Source: JAGWAJ01 sp965215155 (lineage in GTDB: Bacteria; Acidobacteriota; Vicinamibacteria; Vicinamibacterales; UBA8438). Taken from it: a stretch of 64,000 bases of DNA. Where the stretch lies: the NCBI GenBank assembly GCA_965215155.1, contig CBDCCY010000004.1:124001-188000 (forward strand). The letters are read 5' to 3'. Position 1 is the stretch's first letter; each line of letters opens with the position of its first letter. Under the pieces are notes generated by a model. The model worked only from the letters and a program-made list of their open reading frames with translations, did no database searches and was not told the DNA's origin. Position numbers and translations under genes: made by a program. Of this stretch, positions 19,276 through 28,019 are shown piece after piece.

Positions 19276-20238
19276 ATGACCTCGCATCGAGTCGCTCTAG
19301 CCGCCGTCTCCATGTTGCTTGCGCCAGCGGTCGCCGCCGGACAGACCGCCGCCGCGAGCCCGACCGCCGGCGACGGGCCGGTGTGCCTGGAGGTCATCGC
19401 CCACCGCGGGGCGTCGGGCTACCTGCCGGAGCACACGCTGCCCGCCTACGCGCTCGGCCATGGCCAGGGCGCGGGGTGGATCGAGCCGGACGTCGTGCTG
19501 TCAGCCGACGGCGTCGCCATCGCCCTGCACGACGTCACGCTGGATCGGACCACCGACGTCGCCGAGCGCTACCCGGATCGGGCGCGCGCGGACGGCCGCT
19601 ACTACGCGGCCGACTTCACGTTCGCGGAGATCGACCGGCTGCGGGTGGTCGAGAACCGGCAGGGCCGCTTCCCCCACGCGACGTTCCGCGTGCCGCGCCT
19701 GACGGAGGTGCTCGACCTGGTGGACGGCCTGAACCGGACCACGGGGCGCCGGGCCGGCGTCTACCCCGAGCTGAAGAACCCCGACGTCCAGCCCGGCCTG
19801 GGCGCTGCCGTGCTCGGGGCGCTCGCCGGCTACGACCTGCCGATCCGCATCCAGTCGTTCGACGCCGCCGCGCTGGCCGCCCTCGTGACCGACCTGCCGC
19901 GCGTGCAGCTCATCGCGTCGCCGGCCCAGCTCGCGCCGGCCGGCCTCGACGAGATCGCCACCTACGCCGTCGCCATCGGGGTGCCGGCGATCCTCGTCTA
20001 CCGGGACCCCGGCATCGTGGAGCGGGCGCACGAGCGCGGCCTGGCCGTTCACGCCTACACCCTGCGCGCCGATCAGCTCGCCCCGGGATTCGACTCGCTG
20101 GACGCCGAGGTCGAGGCGCTGATCGCAGCCCGCGTGGATTCCGTGTTCACGGACCATCCGGACCAGGTGCTCGCCCTGGCCGCGGCGCGGGGAGCGGCGT
20201 GCGCCCCGACCTCCGCGACCGGCGGGGACGGCCCCTAG
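19276..20238 (+). CDS. Exported glycerophosphodiester phosphodiesterase
   Basis: A 320-residue GDPD-family enzyme with a signal peptide (VALAAVSMLLAPAVAAGQ). It hydrolyses glycerophosphodiesters to glycerol-3-phosphate and an alcohol. The catalytic segments are present: IAHRGASGYLPEHTLPAY, WIEPDVVLSADG, HDVTLDRTTD, and YPELKNPD. The periplasmic GlpQ type is the closest fit because of the signal peptide and the DVAERYPDRARADG insertion after the second motif. A transporter for the product is not adjacent. Confidence 0.9.
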   Translation: MTSHRVALAAVSMLLAPAVAAGQTAAASPTAGDGPVCLEVIAHRGASGYLPEHTLPAYALGHGQGAGWIEPDVVLSADGVAIALHDVTLDRTTDVAERYPDRARADGRYYAADFTFAEIDRLRVVENRQGRFPHATFRVPRLTEVLDLVDGLNRTTGRRAGVYPELKNPDVQPGLGAAVLGALAGYDLPIRIQSFDAAALAALVTDLPRVQLIASPAQLAPAGLDEIATYAVAIGVPAILVYRDPGIVERAHERGLAVHAYTLRADQLAPGFDSLDAEVEALIAARVDSVFTDHPDQVLALAAARGAACAPTSATGGDGP

Positions 20239-20379
20239 CCCCCGCGGCGCGGCCCCGCGCAGTCCTCGCCGCCCGGGCCGCGGCCCCGCCCCGGCCATCG
20301 ACCGCAGCGTCCGCCCGGCCACAGCCCGCAGCCCCGCCCCGGGCCACAGCCCCGCCCCGGCCACCGGCCGCGGCGGGCT

Positions 20380-21138
20380 TCAGCGGGTCTGCAGCACGAG
20401 GAACTCGTAGCCGTAGTACTCCGAGCAGGCGTGCCAGACGTCGATCTCCTGCTGGCACTGGTCCGCCAGCTCCTGCGCATCCGGCTCGTCGGGGTGGCGC
20501 TCGCGGAACGCGGTCACGTTGTCCTGCAGCGGCCGATAGTAGTCGTCCCACCACGCCAAGGCGGGGAGCGGAAAGTGCCCCACCGTGTCGTAGCCGCAGG
20601 CCTCGACGGCGTCCAGGAGCGCGGACGTCGCGCGGATGGCGGGGTACTCGCGTTCCCAGAACGCGACGCACTCGGCGGGCGGGTCGGGCTTCCGCCAGCA
20701 CGCCTCCGTCAGCGCCACGTGTCCGTCGCCCCGCAGCAGCCGGCGCCAGTCGCCGAGGCCCGTTTCGACGCCCACGTTGTAGATGGCGCCCTCGCACCAG
20801 ATGAGGTCGAACGAGGCGTCCGCGAACTCGAGCTCGCGCATGTCGGCCACGCGGGCCTCCAGCCGATCCGCGAGGCCTCGCCTCCGCGCCGCGCGGTTGA
20901 GCTCCTCGACGAAGGGTGGATGGTTGTCGACGGCCACGATGTGCGCCGGCGAGCTCTCGGCCAGCACCAGCGTCTGGGCGCCGGTCCCGCAGCCGATGTC
21001 GAGCACGCGCGTCCCCGGCCCGACGCCCGGCACGAGCCCGAGGGCCCGGCGCGTGCTCGCCGCGCTGCCCGGTCCCTGCCGGGGCAGCCCGCTGAAGAGC
21101 TCGAAGAACAGCGCGGTGGCTCGATCCGTCGCCATCAC
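20380..21138 (-). CDS. Class I SAM-dependent methyltransferase
   Basis: A 252-residue Rossmann-fold methyltransferase. Motif I is RVLDIGCGTGAQTLVLAE, followed by AVDNHP at the end of beta-2 and an acidic VADMRELEF segment, then FDLIWCEGAIYNVGVE. The C-terminal ~100 residues hold a tryptophan- and tyrosine-rich region (LAWWDDYYRPL, WHACSEYYGYEF). The substrate is unknown. A GC-rich stretch with repeated CCCCGCCCCGGCCA lies just behind its stop at 20280-20370. Confidence 0.88.
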   Translation of the reverse strand: MMATDRATALFFELFSGLPRQGPGSAASTRRALGLVPGVGPGTRVLDIGCGTGAQTLVLAESSPAHIVAVDNHPPFVEELNRAARRRGLADRLEARVADMRELEFADASFDLIWCEGAIYNVGVETGLGDWRRLLRGDGHVALTEACWRKPDPPAECVAFWEREYPAIRATSALLDAVEACGYDTVGHFPLPALAWWDDYYRPLQDNVTAFRERHPDEPDAQELADQCQQEIDVWHACSEYYGYEFLVLQTR

Positions 21139-21232
21139 TCCTCCTGCCCTGGTTCCTTCGGATGCGGCCGGTTCGGCCCGCGCGGCGCATGGCCCAACCG
21201 GGGATGCCGGCCAATCGCCGTCCCGCCGGGCC

Positions 21233-22915
21233 CTACGTCGTCCGGCGCAGCGTGCTCGCGCCGCCGATGAGGCAGACGGCGGCGACGCCGACGACGTTGT
21301 GCCACATGAACGAGACGTCGGTAAGAGTGGCGACCGCGGCGACCGACCCCATCCCGCCGATGAGGCCCCAGAACGCGCCGGCGGCCGTCGCCCGCCGCAT
21401 GCCGATGGCGAGGACGAAGACGCCGAGCAGCGAGCCGTAGAAGAAGGAGCCGAAGCGGTTGACCACCTCTATCAATGACCCGAGGTTGGCGGCGTACAGC
21501 GCGGTCACGGCGGCGAAGAGGCCCCAGAATCCGGTGGCCATCTTCGACACGCGGAGGTAGTGCGATTCCGACGCGCCCGGGCGGAAGTGGCGCCGGTAGA
21601 AGTCGATGGTGGAGGCGGCCGACAGCGCGTTCAGCTCCGCCGCGATGCTCGACATCGCCGCCGCGAAGATGGCCGCGATGAGCAGCCCGACCAGACCCAC
21701 CGGGAGCTGGGTGGTGATGAACGTGGGGAAGACGTAGTTGACGTCGCTGTAGGCCGCGTCGCCCGTCACCTCCCGCACCAGGGTCCGGGCGCGAGCCCGG
21801 ACGTCGACCACCTGCTGGTCGCTCTCGACGAAGGCGGTCGTCGCCGCGCGCGCCCCGGCGGCGTCCCCCGCCCGCCGCGCCGCCACGACCGCCGCCGCGT
21901 CGTCCCGCCGGCCGGCGTGGGCGGCCCGGAACTCCTCCTCGAGCGCCTGGTACTCGCCCGACCGCCCGCTGGCCGCCAGCGCCCCCTCGTGCGCGGTGTT
22001 GAAGAGCATGGGGGGCTCGGTGAAGAGGTAGAAGCAGAAGACCAGCACCCCCATCCCGAGGATGAGCACCTGCAGCGGGATCTTGGCGAACGCGCTCATC
22101 ATCAGCGACTGCCGCCCGGCGTCGACCGACTTGGCGGTCAGGTAGCGCTGCACCTGGCTCTGGTCGCAGCCGAAGTAGCCGAGCATCAGGAACAGGCCGC
22201 CGATGAGGCCGGACCAGAAGGTGTAGGTCTCGTTGAGATCGAAGGTGAAGTCGATCGCCCGCAGCCGCTCCGTGGCGCCCGCCACGTGCAGCACCGGCTC
22301 GAGGCCGATGTCGTCGGGCAGGCCGGCGATCAGCGCCACGACGGCCGCCGTGACCCCCACCATGATGACGACCATCTGCTTGACGTCGGCCCAGGTGACC
22401 GCCTGCACGCCCCCCAGCATGGTGTAGAGCGTCGTCGGGATGCCGATCGCGAGGACCGTGAGCGGCAGGCTCCAGCCGAGCACGATCGAGAGGATGACCG
22501 CCGGGGCGGCGATGATCACGCCGGCCCCGAGGCCGCGGGAGACGAGGAACAGCAGGCTCGTGAGCGCCCGCGTCCGCGCGTCGAAGCGCCGCTCCAGGTA
22601 CTCGTAGGCCGTGAACACGCGCGCCTGGTGGAAGAACGGCACCAGGGTCACCGAGAGGATGATCATCGCCACCGGCAACCCGAAGTAGAACTGCACGAAG
22701 CGGATGCCGTCGTCGTAGCCCTGCCCGGTGGTCCCGACGAGCGTGATGGCGCTCATCTGGGTCGCCATCACCGACAGGCCGACCGCCCACCACGGCAGCG
22801 ACCGCGACGCGAGGAAGTAGCCCTCGACGGCGCCGGTCCCCCGCGCCCGCTTCACGCCGTCGTAGAGGACCCAGGCCAGGTAGGCGACGATGATCGACCA
22901 GTCGATGAGGTGCAT
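21233..22915 (-). CDS. Sodium:solute symporter family protein
   Basis: A 560-residue SSS transporter starting MHLIDWSIIVAYLAWVLYDG, with about 13 membrane helices. The family signature is seen in MATQMSAITLVGTTGQGYDDG, GYFGCDQSQVQRYL and IAAIFAAAMSSIAAELNALS. A hydrophilic alanine-rich insertion of about 90 residues lies in the middle (about residues 300-390). The N-terminal part resembles the vSGLT/SMVT-like group often seen in Bacteroidetes and Acidobacteriota, so a sugar, sialic acid or similar solute is possible. A tiny hydrophobic frame lies 22 bp upstream on the same strand. Confidence 0.92.
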   Translation of the reverse strand: MHLIDWSIIVAYLAWVLYDGVKRARGTGAVEGYFLASRSLPWWAVGLSVMATQMSAITLVGTTGQGYDDGIRFVQFYFGLPVAMIILSVTLVPFFHQARVFTAYEYLERRFDARTRALTSLLFLVSRGLGAGVIIAAPAVILSIVLGWSLPLTVLAIGIPTTLYTMLGGVQAVTWADVKQMVVIMVGVTAAVVALIAGLPDDIGLEPVLHVAGATERLRAIDFTFDLNETYTFWSGLIGGLFLMLGYFGCDQSQVQRYLTAKSVDAGRQSLMMSAFAKIPLQVLILGMGVLVFCFYLFTEPPMLFNTAHEGALAASGRSGEYQALEEEFRAAHAGRRDDAAAVVAARRAGDAAGARAATTAFVESDQQVVDVRARARTLVREVTGDAAYSDVNYVFPTFITTQLPVGLVGLLIAAIFAAAMSSIAAELNALSAASTIDFYRRHFRPGASESHYLRVSKMATGFWGLFAAVTALYAANLGSLIEVVNRFGSFFYGSLLGVFVLAIGMRRATAAGAFWGLIGGMGSVAAVATLTDVSFMWHNVVGVAAVCLIGGASTLRRTT

Positions 22916-22937
22916 CGGAGGGGGCGGCGTCCCGCGT

Positions 22938-23024
22938 TCACGCCGCGAAGTACCGCGAGAGAAGCCACAGGGCCGCGAGGACGGCGACCTCGACGACGAC
23001 GACCGCCACGTAGGTGCGGGTCAC
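22938..23024 (-). CDS. Possible 28-residue membrane peptide upstream of the symporter
   Basis: GTG at 23024 to TGA at 22938 codes for 28 residues: MTRTYVAVVVVEVAVLAALW, then LLSRYFAA. It would be a single membrane helix with a basic C-terminal end. Transporters of the SSS and NSS types often have such small accessory peptides encoded beside them. TATACT (23036-23031) lies 6 nt before the GTG, so the message may be leaderless. No homology search was possible. Confidence 0.4.
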   Translation of the reverse strand: MTRTYVAVVVVEVAVLAALWLLSRYFAA

Positions 23025-23077
23025 CGTGCGAGTATAGCCGGCGGGCACCGCGCCGCGATGGACACCGGATTCGAAAG

Positions 23078-23093
23078 CTAGTCTACACTAGTC
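23078..23093 (+). promoter_or_regulatory. Candidate operator of the Phd/PIN module
   Basis: CTAGTC occurs twice (23078-23083 and 23088-23093) with a 10-bp period, and CTAGT-CTAC-ACTAG within it is palindromic. TACACT at 23084-23089 could be the -10 element. It lies 40 bp before the antitoxin start, where Phd-type antitoxins autoregulate. Confidence 0.4.
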
Positions 23094-23134
23094 CATGGGC
23101 GCCGCTACGGCGGCACGGAGCGGAGGAGCGGACG

Positions 23135-23470
23135 ATGATCGGTTCCGAACGCAAGCCACCACGCGCCTGGACCGTTGCCGAGGCGAAGGCCCGACTGTCC
23201 GAGATCCTGCGGCGCGCGGAGGAGGAAGGGCCGCAGCGGATCGGGACCCGCAAGGAGTTCGTCGTCGTACCGGCTCAGGTGTGGGACGAGAAGAACGAGC
23301 CGACGCAGCCGCTGGGGCAGTGGCTGATTGAGAACATGCCCCGCTACGGCGAAATCGACGTTCCGCCCCGACACGAGGGGCGGGAGCGGCCCGTTCCGTT
23401 CGCCGATTGGACCGAGGAGGACTGGGAGGCCTTCGATCGGCAGCACACGGATCGGGACGCCGACGAATGA
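23135..23470 (+). CDS. Phd/YefM-type antitoxin
   Basis: A 111-residue protein. The N-terminal half matches the Phd/YefM DNA-binding fold (WTVAEAKARLSEILRRAEEEG, then QRIGTRKEFVVVPAQVWDE). The C-terminal half is acidic and likely binds the toxin. GGAGGA lies about 10 nt before the ATG at 23135. Its stop overlaps the toxin start (ATGA at 23467-23470). Confidence 0.88.
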   Translation: MIGSERKPPRAWTVAEAKARLSEILRRAEEEGPQRIGTRKEFVVVPAQVWDEKNEPTQPLGQWLIENMPRYGEIDVPPRHEGRERPVPFADWTEEDWEAFDRQHTDRDADE

Positions 23471-23892
23471 GAGGGTACCTCCTCGATACCAACGTTGTCT
23501 CGGAAGTCGCGAAGCCGGCCCCGGATCCGAACGTGGTCGCGTTCCTCGCCGATCGGATCGATCTCTGGCTCTCGGTCGTCGTCATCCACGAGCTCGAGTA
23601 CGGCCTGCGCCTGATGCCGGCCGGACGCCGGCGCGATGCACGGCGCGCCACTCTCACGGCGTTGACCGCGGGCTACCGCCGCCGCGTGCTGCCGATTGGG
23701 CGCGAGGCGGCGGGGCACGCCGCCCGGCTCCGCGCCCGCGCACGCCGCGGGGGCCGGACCGTACACCTCGGCGACGCCTTGATTGCCGGCACCGCGACCG
23801 CCAACGATCTCGTCCTGGCCACCCGCAACGTGGGCGACTTCGCGCCCTTCGACGTCGAGCTCCTGAACCCCTGGACCGATCCGCTCGGGTAG
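23467..23892 (+). CDS. PIN-domain toxin (VapC/FitB-like)
   Basis: A 141-residue PIN-domain ribonuclease. The acidic residues of the active site are D7 (LLDTNVVSE), E42 (VIHELEYG), D103 (VHLGDALIAG) and D124 (TRNVGDF). The order and spacing fit the FitB-like branch. It is expressed with the overlapping antitoxin and should cleave RNA when free. Confidence 0.92.
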   Translation: MRGYLLDTNVVSEVAKPAPDPNVVAFLADRIDLWLSVVVIHELEYGLRLMPAGRRRDARRATLTALTAGYRRRVLPIGREAAGHAARLRARARRGGRTVHLGDALIAGTATANDLVLATRNVGDFAPFDVELLNPWTDPLG

Positions 23893-23995
23893 CGCCCTCG
23901 CCTCCCCCGGCCTCCGCACTCGACGTTGACCGGCACGTGTGCCGCCGCGTCCCCCGTCCCTCGGCGGTCGGGCACGGGATGGTACGATCCCGGGG

Positions 23996-24745
23996 ATGAG
24001 CAACGGAGACACCGCCCCGAAACGGCTCCCCGTCGTCCGCGTCCTCGTCGGCATCGTCGCCGTGGTCGCCCTCGTGGCGCTCGGGCGGCAGTTCGGCGTG
24101 TTTCTCGACCGCTTCGTGACGTGGGTCGACGGACTCGGGGCGCTGGGACCGATCGTCTTCATGCTCGGCTACATCGCCGCCACGGTCGCGTTCATTCCCG
24201 GGTCCGTGCTGACGCTGGCCGCGGGGGCGATCTTCGGGCTCGGCCCCGGCGTCGTCTACGTGATGATCGGCGCCACCACCGGCGCGGCGCTCGCCTTCCT
24301 GCTGGCCCGCTCCGTGGCGCGGGAGGCGATCGCGCAGCGGCTGGCGGGCAATCCCCGCTTCGGCGCGATCGACCGCGCCGTCGGCCGCGAGGGGCTGAAG
24401 ATCGTCCTCCTGCTGCGCCTGTCGCCGGTCTTCCCGTTCAACATGCTGAACTACGGCCTGGGGCTGACCAACGTCCGCTTCCGGGACTACGTGGCCGCCT
24501 CGATCGGGATGCTGCCGGGCTCCCTCCTCTATACGTACTCGGGGTTCGTGGCCGGCGACCTCGTGCGCCTGGCGGGGGACGCGGGGCCGGAACGCGGGCC
24601 GGCCTACTACGCCGTGGTCGGGCTGGGGCTGGCGGCGACGGTCGCCGTCACGACCATCGTCACCCGCGCGGCGCGGCGGGCCATCCGCGAAGCGACCGGG
24701 GAGGCGGGCGCCGCGACCGACGCGCCGGGCGCCACGGCCGGCTGA
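23996..24745 (+). CDS. TVP38/TMEM64 family membrane protein
   Basis: A 249-residue protein of the SNARE-associated (DedA-like) group. The core motif is FIPGSVLTLAAGAIFGLGPGVVYVMIG and the second reentrant segment is SPVFPFNMLNYGLGLTNVRF. About five hydrophobic segments are visible. Relatives act in lipid scrambling or membrane homeostasis. TACGAT lies 7 nt before the ATG at 23996, which may mean a leaderless transcript; a longer frame from 23939 adds only arginine- and glycine-rich residues. Confidence 0.88.
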   Translation: MSNGDTAPKRLPVVRVLVGIVAVVALVALGRQFGVFLDRFVTWVDGLGALGPIVFMLGYIAATVAFIPGSVLTLAAGAIFGLGPGVVYVMIGATTGAALAFLLARSVAREAIAQRLAGNPRFGAIDRAVGREGLKIVLLLRLSPVFPFNMLNYGLGLTNVRFRDYVAASIGMLPGSLLYTYSGFVAGDLVRLAGDAGPERGPAYYAVVGLGLAATVAVTTIVTRAARRAIREATGEAGAATDAPGATAG

Positions 24746-24753
24746 ACGGCCCT

Positions 24754-24851
24754 CCCGGCACGGCTCGGCGGCGATGACGAACGTGGGCGGCGCGGTCGGC
24801 CGACCCGCAGCCGTGCGCCTGCGGCGCGGAGCGCCCGAAACCCGTGCCGGG
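24754..24851. terminator. Widely spaced inverted repeat between convergent genes
   Basis: CCCGGCACGG (24754-24763) and CCGTGCCGGG (24842-24851) are perfect 10-bp complements separated by 78 bp. They lie between the convergent TVP38 and TonB-receptor genes and could end transcription from either side. No T-run is present. Confidence 0.3.
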
Positions 24852-24879
24852 GCCGCCGGCCGCGCACTCCGCCCGCCGC

Positions 24880-27594
24880 TTACCGGATGGTGTACCGGGC
24901 GCGCAGGCCGACCCGCTGCGGGGCGAGCACGTTGGCGAAGTAGCGCCGCGACCGGAAGCCGTCCTCGGTGAGTCCGATGAGGGCGGGCGTCTGGCGGACG
25001 CCGGTCACCGCGTACTCGTCCAGCAGGTTGTCGGCGTAGAAGGTCAGCGTCCAGTCGCCCCGCGTGATCGACGCCGAGACGTTGTGGACGTCGTAGGCCG
25101 GGAGCGCCTCACCCCCGGCCCGCATGCCGATCCGCGTCAGGACATCGCCGATGTAGCTGTAGCTGTAGCCGTACCGCACCTCGAGGGCGACGTCCCGGCC
25201 GACGAGCGTGGCGTAGGAGGCGAGCAGGCTCCCCTGCTGGCGCGGCGCCCCGGACAGGCGGTCGCCCGCGAAGGCATCGGCGCCGCCGTCGAGGAGGCCC
25301 GGCGAGTCGCGGCTGAGTTCGGCGCGCGTGTACGACCACGACCCCCGCAGCCGTAGGGCGTCGGTCACGCTGGCCGCCGAGGCGAGCTCCACTCCGCGGC
25401 TCACCGCCCCGCCGCCGTTCAGCGTGATCGGCTCGGCGCTGAAAGGAGTGAGCCCCGCTACCTGGATGTCGGTCCAGTCGACGTGGAACCAGGTGGCGCT
25501 CAGGGTGTAGCGCTCGTCGCGCCACGAGCGGCGCACGCCCACCTCGTAGTTGGTCGTCGTGTCGGGCCGGATGAGCGCCTGGTCCTCGTAGATGCAGCCC
25601 GACTGCGGCGGGTCGTTGCCGGGGTCGGCATCCTCGAGCAGCGCGAGCTCCTCGTCGCTGCAGACCCGGAAGTTGTTGCCGCCGCCGATGCGGTAGCCCT
25701 CGGACCGCGTGAAGTAGGCGTTGGTCCGCTCGTCGAAGCGGTAGCCGACGCTGCCCTTCAGCAGGTAGCCCCGGTCGTCGGAGTCGAAGGCGGTGAAGGG
25801 CGAGTTGTACAGCGGCGTGTACGGGAACTCGGTCAGGCTGCCGGTCGCGACGCGGTAGCCGAACCAGCGGCCGCCGCCGGTGACGCGCCAGCGGTCGCCG
25901 AGCTCGCGCGTCAGCTCGCCGAACAGGGCGCGCTCCGTGACGTCCTGCAGCCCGTAGCTGTAGTACTCCACGGGCTGGTCCACCGTACGGCCGCCCAGGA
26001 TGGGCGTGATGCCGGAGAATTGCGTCAGCCCTGGCGCGTACTCGAAGCTGGTCCCGCTGCTGTCGTAGTTGTTGAAGAACGCGCCGCCGACCCAGGGCCA
26101 CGGGCCGTCGCCGGTCGAGACCAGGCGCGCCTCCCAGTTGAAGCGCTCCTCCCGCCCGTCCTCGCGCGTGTAGGCGGAGAACGAGCGGAAGCGCGACGTC
26201 AGGTCGGCGGCGGTCAGGCCGGGCTCGAGCGCCTGCGCCCGCCGCAGCCCCGGGTAGGTGCCGGGCAGCAGCCCCCCGATGCCGAAGGCCTGGATGAGCA
26301 GATCGGTCTGGTCGCGCTGCCCGCGCGCCGCGAAGCGGGAGAAGCCGGTCGCCGAGGTCAGCTCGGCGAACCCCAGGCCCCAGTTCACCTCCACGCTCAG
26401 CAGCTCGTTCCTGCGGTCGTTCGGCTCCAGGTAGCGGTGGGCGGAGACGTAGCGGCCGGTACCGAACGAGCGCGCGTGGTTGATCTGCCGCGCCCCGACC
26501 CGCTGGTCCTGCAGGTGGTAGGCGACCAGCGCCGAGAGGTCCGTCGCCGGCTCCCAGAGCAGGGAGAGCCGCGCGGAGAGCGTCCGCTCGGTGTTCGCGT
26601 CCGCCTTGCGGTGGAGGTTCGCCGCCACCGCCTTCGGATCGTCCGGGTCCGGCTCCGGCTCGGAGACGCCGGGTGTGCGCACCAGGTAGTCGTAGTCGAT
26701 GAAGCCGGGGTTCTCGTAGCGGTCGACGGAGCCCCGCAGGGCCAGCTTCCGGGCGACGAGCGGAAGGTTGAAGGTGACGCCGGCGTCCCCGCCGGGGGCG
26801 CCGCCGTGCGAGAGGCCGAACAGGTCGCCGCGGACGTCCAGCGTGCGGCGCTCGGTGTCCGGGCGGCGCGGCAGGTAGCGCACGGCCCCCGCGAGCGTGC
26901 CGGCTCCGTAGAGCGTCCCCTGCGGCCCGAGCAGCACCTCCACCCGCTCGATGTCGTGCAGCCGGAGGTCGACGGCGAGCGGGATGTCGCCGAGGTAGGT
27001 GGCGACGCCGTTGTTGTAGTTGTTGCCGGCCGCCTCCGAGCCGTTCAACGCGTCGGTGTGCAGCCCGCGCACGATGACGACGTTGCTGCCGCGCGCGCCC
27101 TGATCGACGACGGTCAGGCCGGGCGTCCAGCGGGCCAGCTCCGTCAGGTTGTCGATGGCCCGGCTCTCGATGTCGGCGCCCGTCACGGCGGAGATGCTCA
27201 TCGGCACCTCCGCGAGCGGCTCCTCGATGCGGGTCGCCGTCACGACCGCGGCGTCGGCGAACGCGGCCAGCCGCAGCGTGATCGGCGGGAGCGCCACCGC
27301 GTCGGCCCCGACCGCGACGGCGGCGACCGTCACCTCGGCGAAGCCGCTCAGGAAGACCGTGACCGCGTACTCGCCCGCTGCGAGGCCGGAGAACGCGAAG
27401 CGGCCCTGCGCGTCCGCCTGCAGCTCCTGCCCGCCGCTCGGCCCGCCCCGCAGCGCGACCGTGGCACCGGGCAGCACGGCGCCCGTCGTGTCCACGACGA
27501 CGCCCGAGAGCCGGCCCGACTGCGCGGCCGCGGGCGGTCCGATCGCCGCGCAGAGGGTGAGGGCGATGACTGCGGTTGCCCCTCGAAGTGTCAT
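24880..27594 (-). CDS. TonB-dependent outer-membrane receptor
   Basis: A 904-residue receptor. After a signal peptide (IALTLCAAIGPPAAAQ) comes a carboxypeptidase-regulatory-like domain (SGVVVDTTGAVLPGATVAL), then the plug (VVTATRIEEPLAEVPMSISA, then IVRGLHTDALNG) and a 22-strand barrel of about 600 residues. The barrel ends in a C-terminal aromatic/arginine strand (QRVGLRARYTIR). The layout resembles iron-complex or oligosaccharide receptors; the ligand cannot be told. The ATG at 27594 starts the signal peptide; the longer frame to 27993 reads through the tandem repeats and is rejected. Confidence 0.93.
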   Translation of the reverse strand: MTLRGATAVIALTLCAAIGPPAAAQSGRLSGVVVDTTGAVLPGATVALRGGPSGGQELQADAQGRFAFSGLAAGEYAVTVFLSGFAEVTVAAVAVGADAVALPPITLRLAAFADAAVVTATRIEEPLAEVPMSISAVTGADIESRAIDNLTELARWTPGLTVVDQGARGSNVVIVRGLHTDALNGSEAAGNNYNNGVATYLGDIPLAVDLRLHDIERVEVLLGPQGTLYGAGTLAGAVRYLPRRPDTERRTLDVRGDLFGLSHGGAPGGDAGVTFNLPLVARKLALRGSVDRYENPGFIDYDYLVRTPGVSEPEPDPDDPKAVAANLHRKADANTERTLSARLSLLWEPATDLSALVAYHLQDQRVGARQINHARSFGTGRYVSAHRYLEPNDRRNELLSVEVNWGLGFAELTSATGFSRFAARGQRDQTDLLIQAFGIGGLLPGTYPGLRRAQALEPGLTAADLTSRFRSFSAYTREDGREERFNWEARLVSTGDGPWPWVGGAFFNNYDSSGTSFEYAPGLTQFSGITPILGGRTVDQPVEYYSYGLQDVTERALFGELTRELGDRWRVTGGGRWFGYRVATGSLTEFPYTPLYNSPFTAFDSDDRGYLLKGSVGYRFDERTNAYFTRSEGYRIGGGNNFRVCSDEELALLEDADPGNDPPQSGCIYEDQALIRPDTTTNYEVGVRRSWRDERYTLSATWFHVDWTDIQVAGLTPFSAEPITLNGGGAVSRGVELASAASVTDALRLRGSWSYTRAELSRDSPGLLDGGADAFAGDRLSGAPRQQGSLLASYATLVGRDVALEVRYGYSYSYIGDVLTRIGMRAGGEALPAYDVHNVSASITRGDWTLTFYADNLLDEYAVTGVRQTPALIGLTEDGFRSRRYFANVLAPQRVGLRARYTIR

Positions 27595-27680
27595 GATCGG
27601 CAAGAGTGTGCCCCCCGGCCGCCCGTTCCCGTCAAGCCTGCGGCTGCGCCGGCCGGAGCTCGGACGGCCCGGCCCGCGGC

Positions 27681-27794
27681 CGTGCGCAGGGCACCGCGAC
27701 CCAGGCTGCGCAGGGCGCCGCGACCCAGGCTGCGCAGGGCGCCGCGACCCAGGCTGCGCAGGGCGCCGCGACCCAGGCTGCGCAGGGCGCCGCG
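27681..27794. repeat. Tandem 24-bp repeat, about 4.7 units
   Basis: The unit GCTGCGCAGGGCGCCGCGAC + CCAG repeats at 27681 (with two changes), 27705, 27729, 27753 and, truncated, at 27777. Decayed pieces follow to about 27820. The unit length is a multiple of three, so it also encodes repeated PAQPGSRR or TQAAQGAA in different frames, but no gene uses it. Confidence 0.9.
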
Positions 27795-27845
27795 GAGGGT
27801 TGCGCAGGGCTCCGCGGGGCGGGGCGCACCCGGTCCGCGGCCGGG

Positions 27846-27875
27846 TTGCGCCGCCCGTTCCCCGCCGGATAGAAT
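27846..27875 (+). promoter_or_regulatory. Candidate promoter of the cytochrome oxidase operon
   Basis: TTGCGC (27846-27851) and TAGAAT (27870-27875) are separated by 18 bp. The same -35 and spacing occur in front of the suf operon. It would give a ~138-nt leader before the ctaD start at 28020. Confidence 0.4.
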
Positions 27876-28019
27876 CTCGCGGGCGAAGCGCCCTCCCGGG
27901 TCGGGAGCGGTGCCGCCCGACGAATCGGACACGAATCACGACCGGCCGCCCCGCTCCGGTTGCTTGCAGGACCGGGCACGCGTGCGGCCGCACGACGTGG
28001 TACGAAAGGAGTCGCGACG

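Larger units (their letters stand above)
27595..28019. other. Divergent region between TonB receptor and oxidase operon
   Basis: This 425-bp region carries a 24-bp tandem repeat (27681-27794) nearer the receptor gene and a candidate oxidase promoter (27846-27875). No gene is seen; the frames that cross it are repeat translations. Confidence 0.6.

Noticed and set aside
27681..27794. Possible CRISPR array
   Set aside because: The units are contiguous 24-bp repeats without unique spacers and without cas genes nearby.
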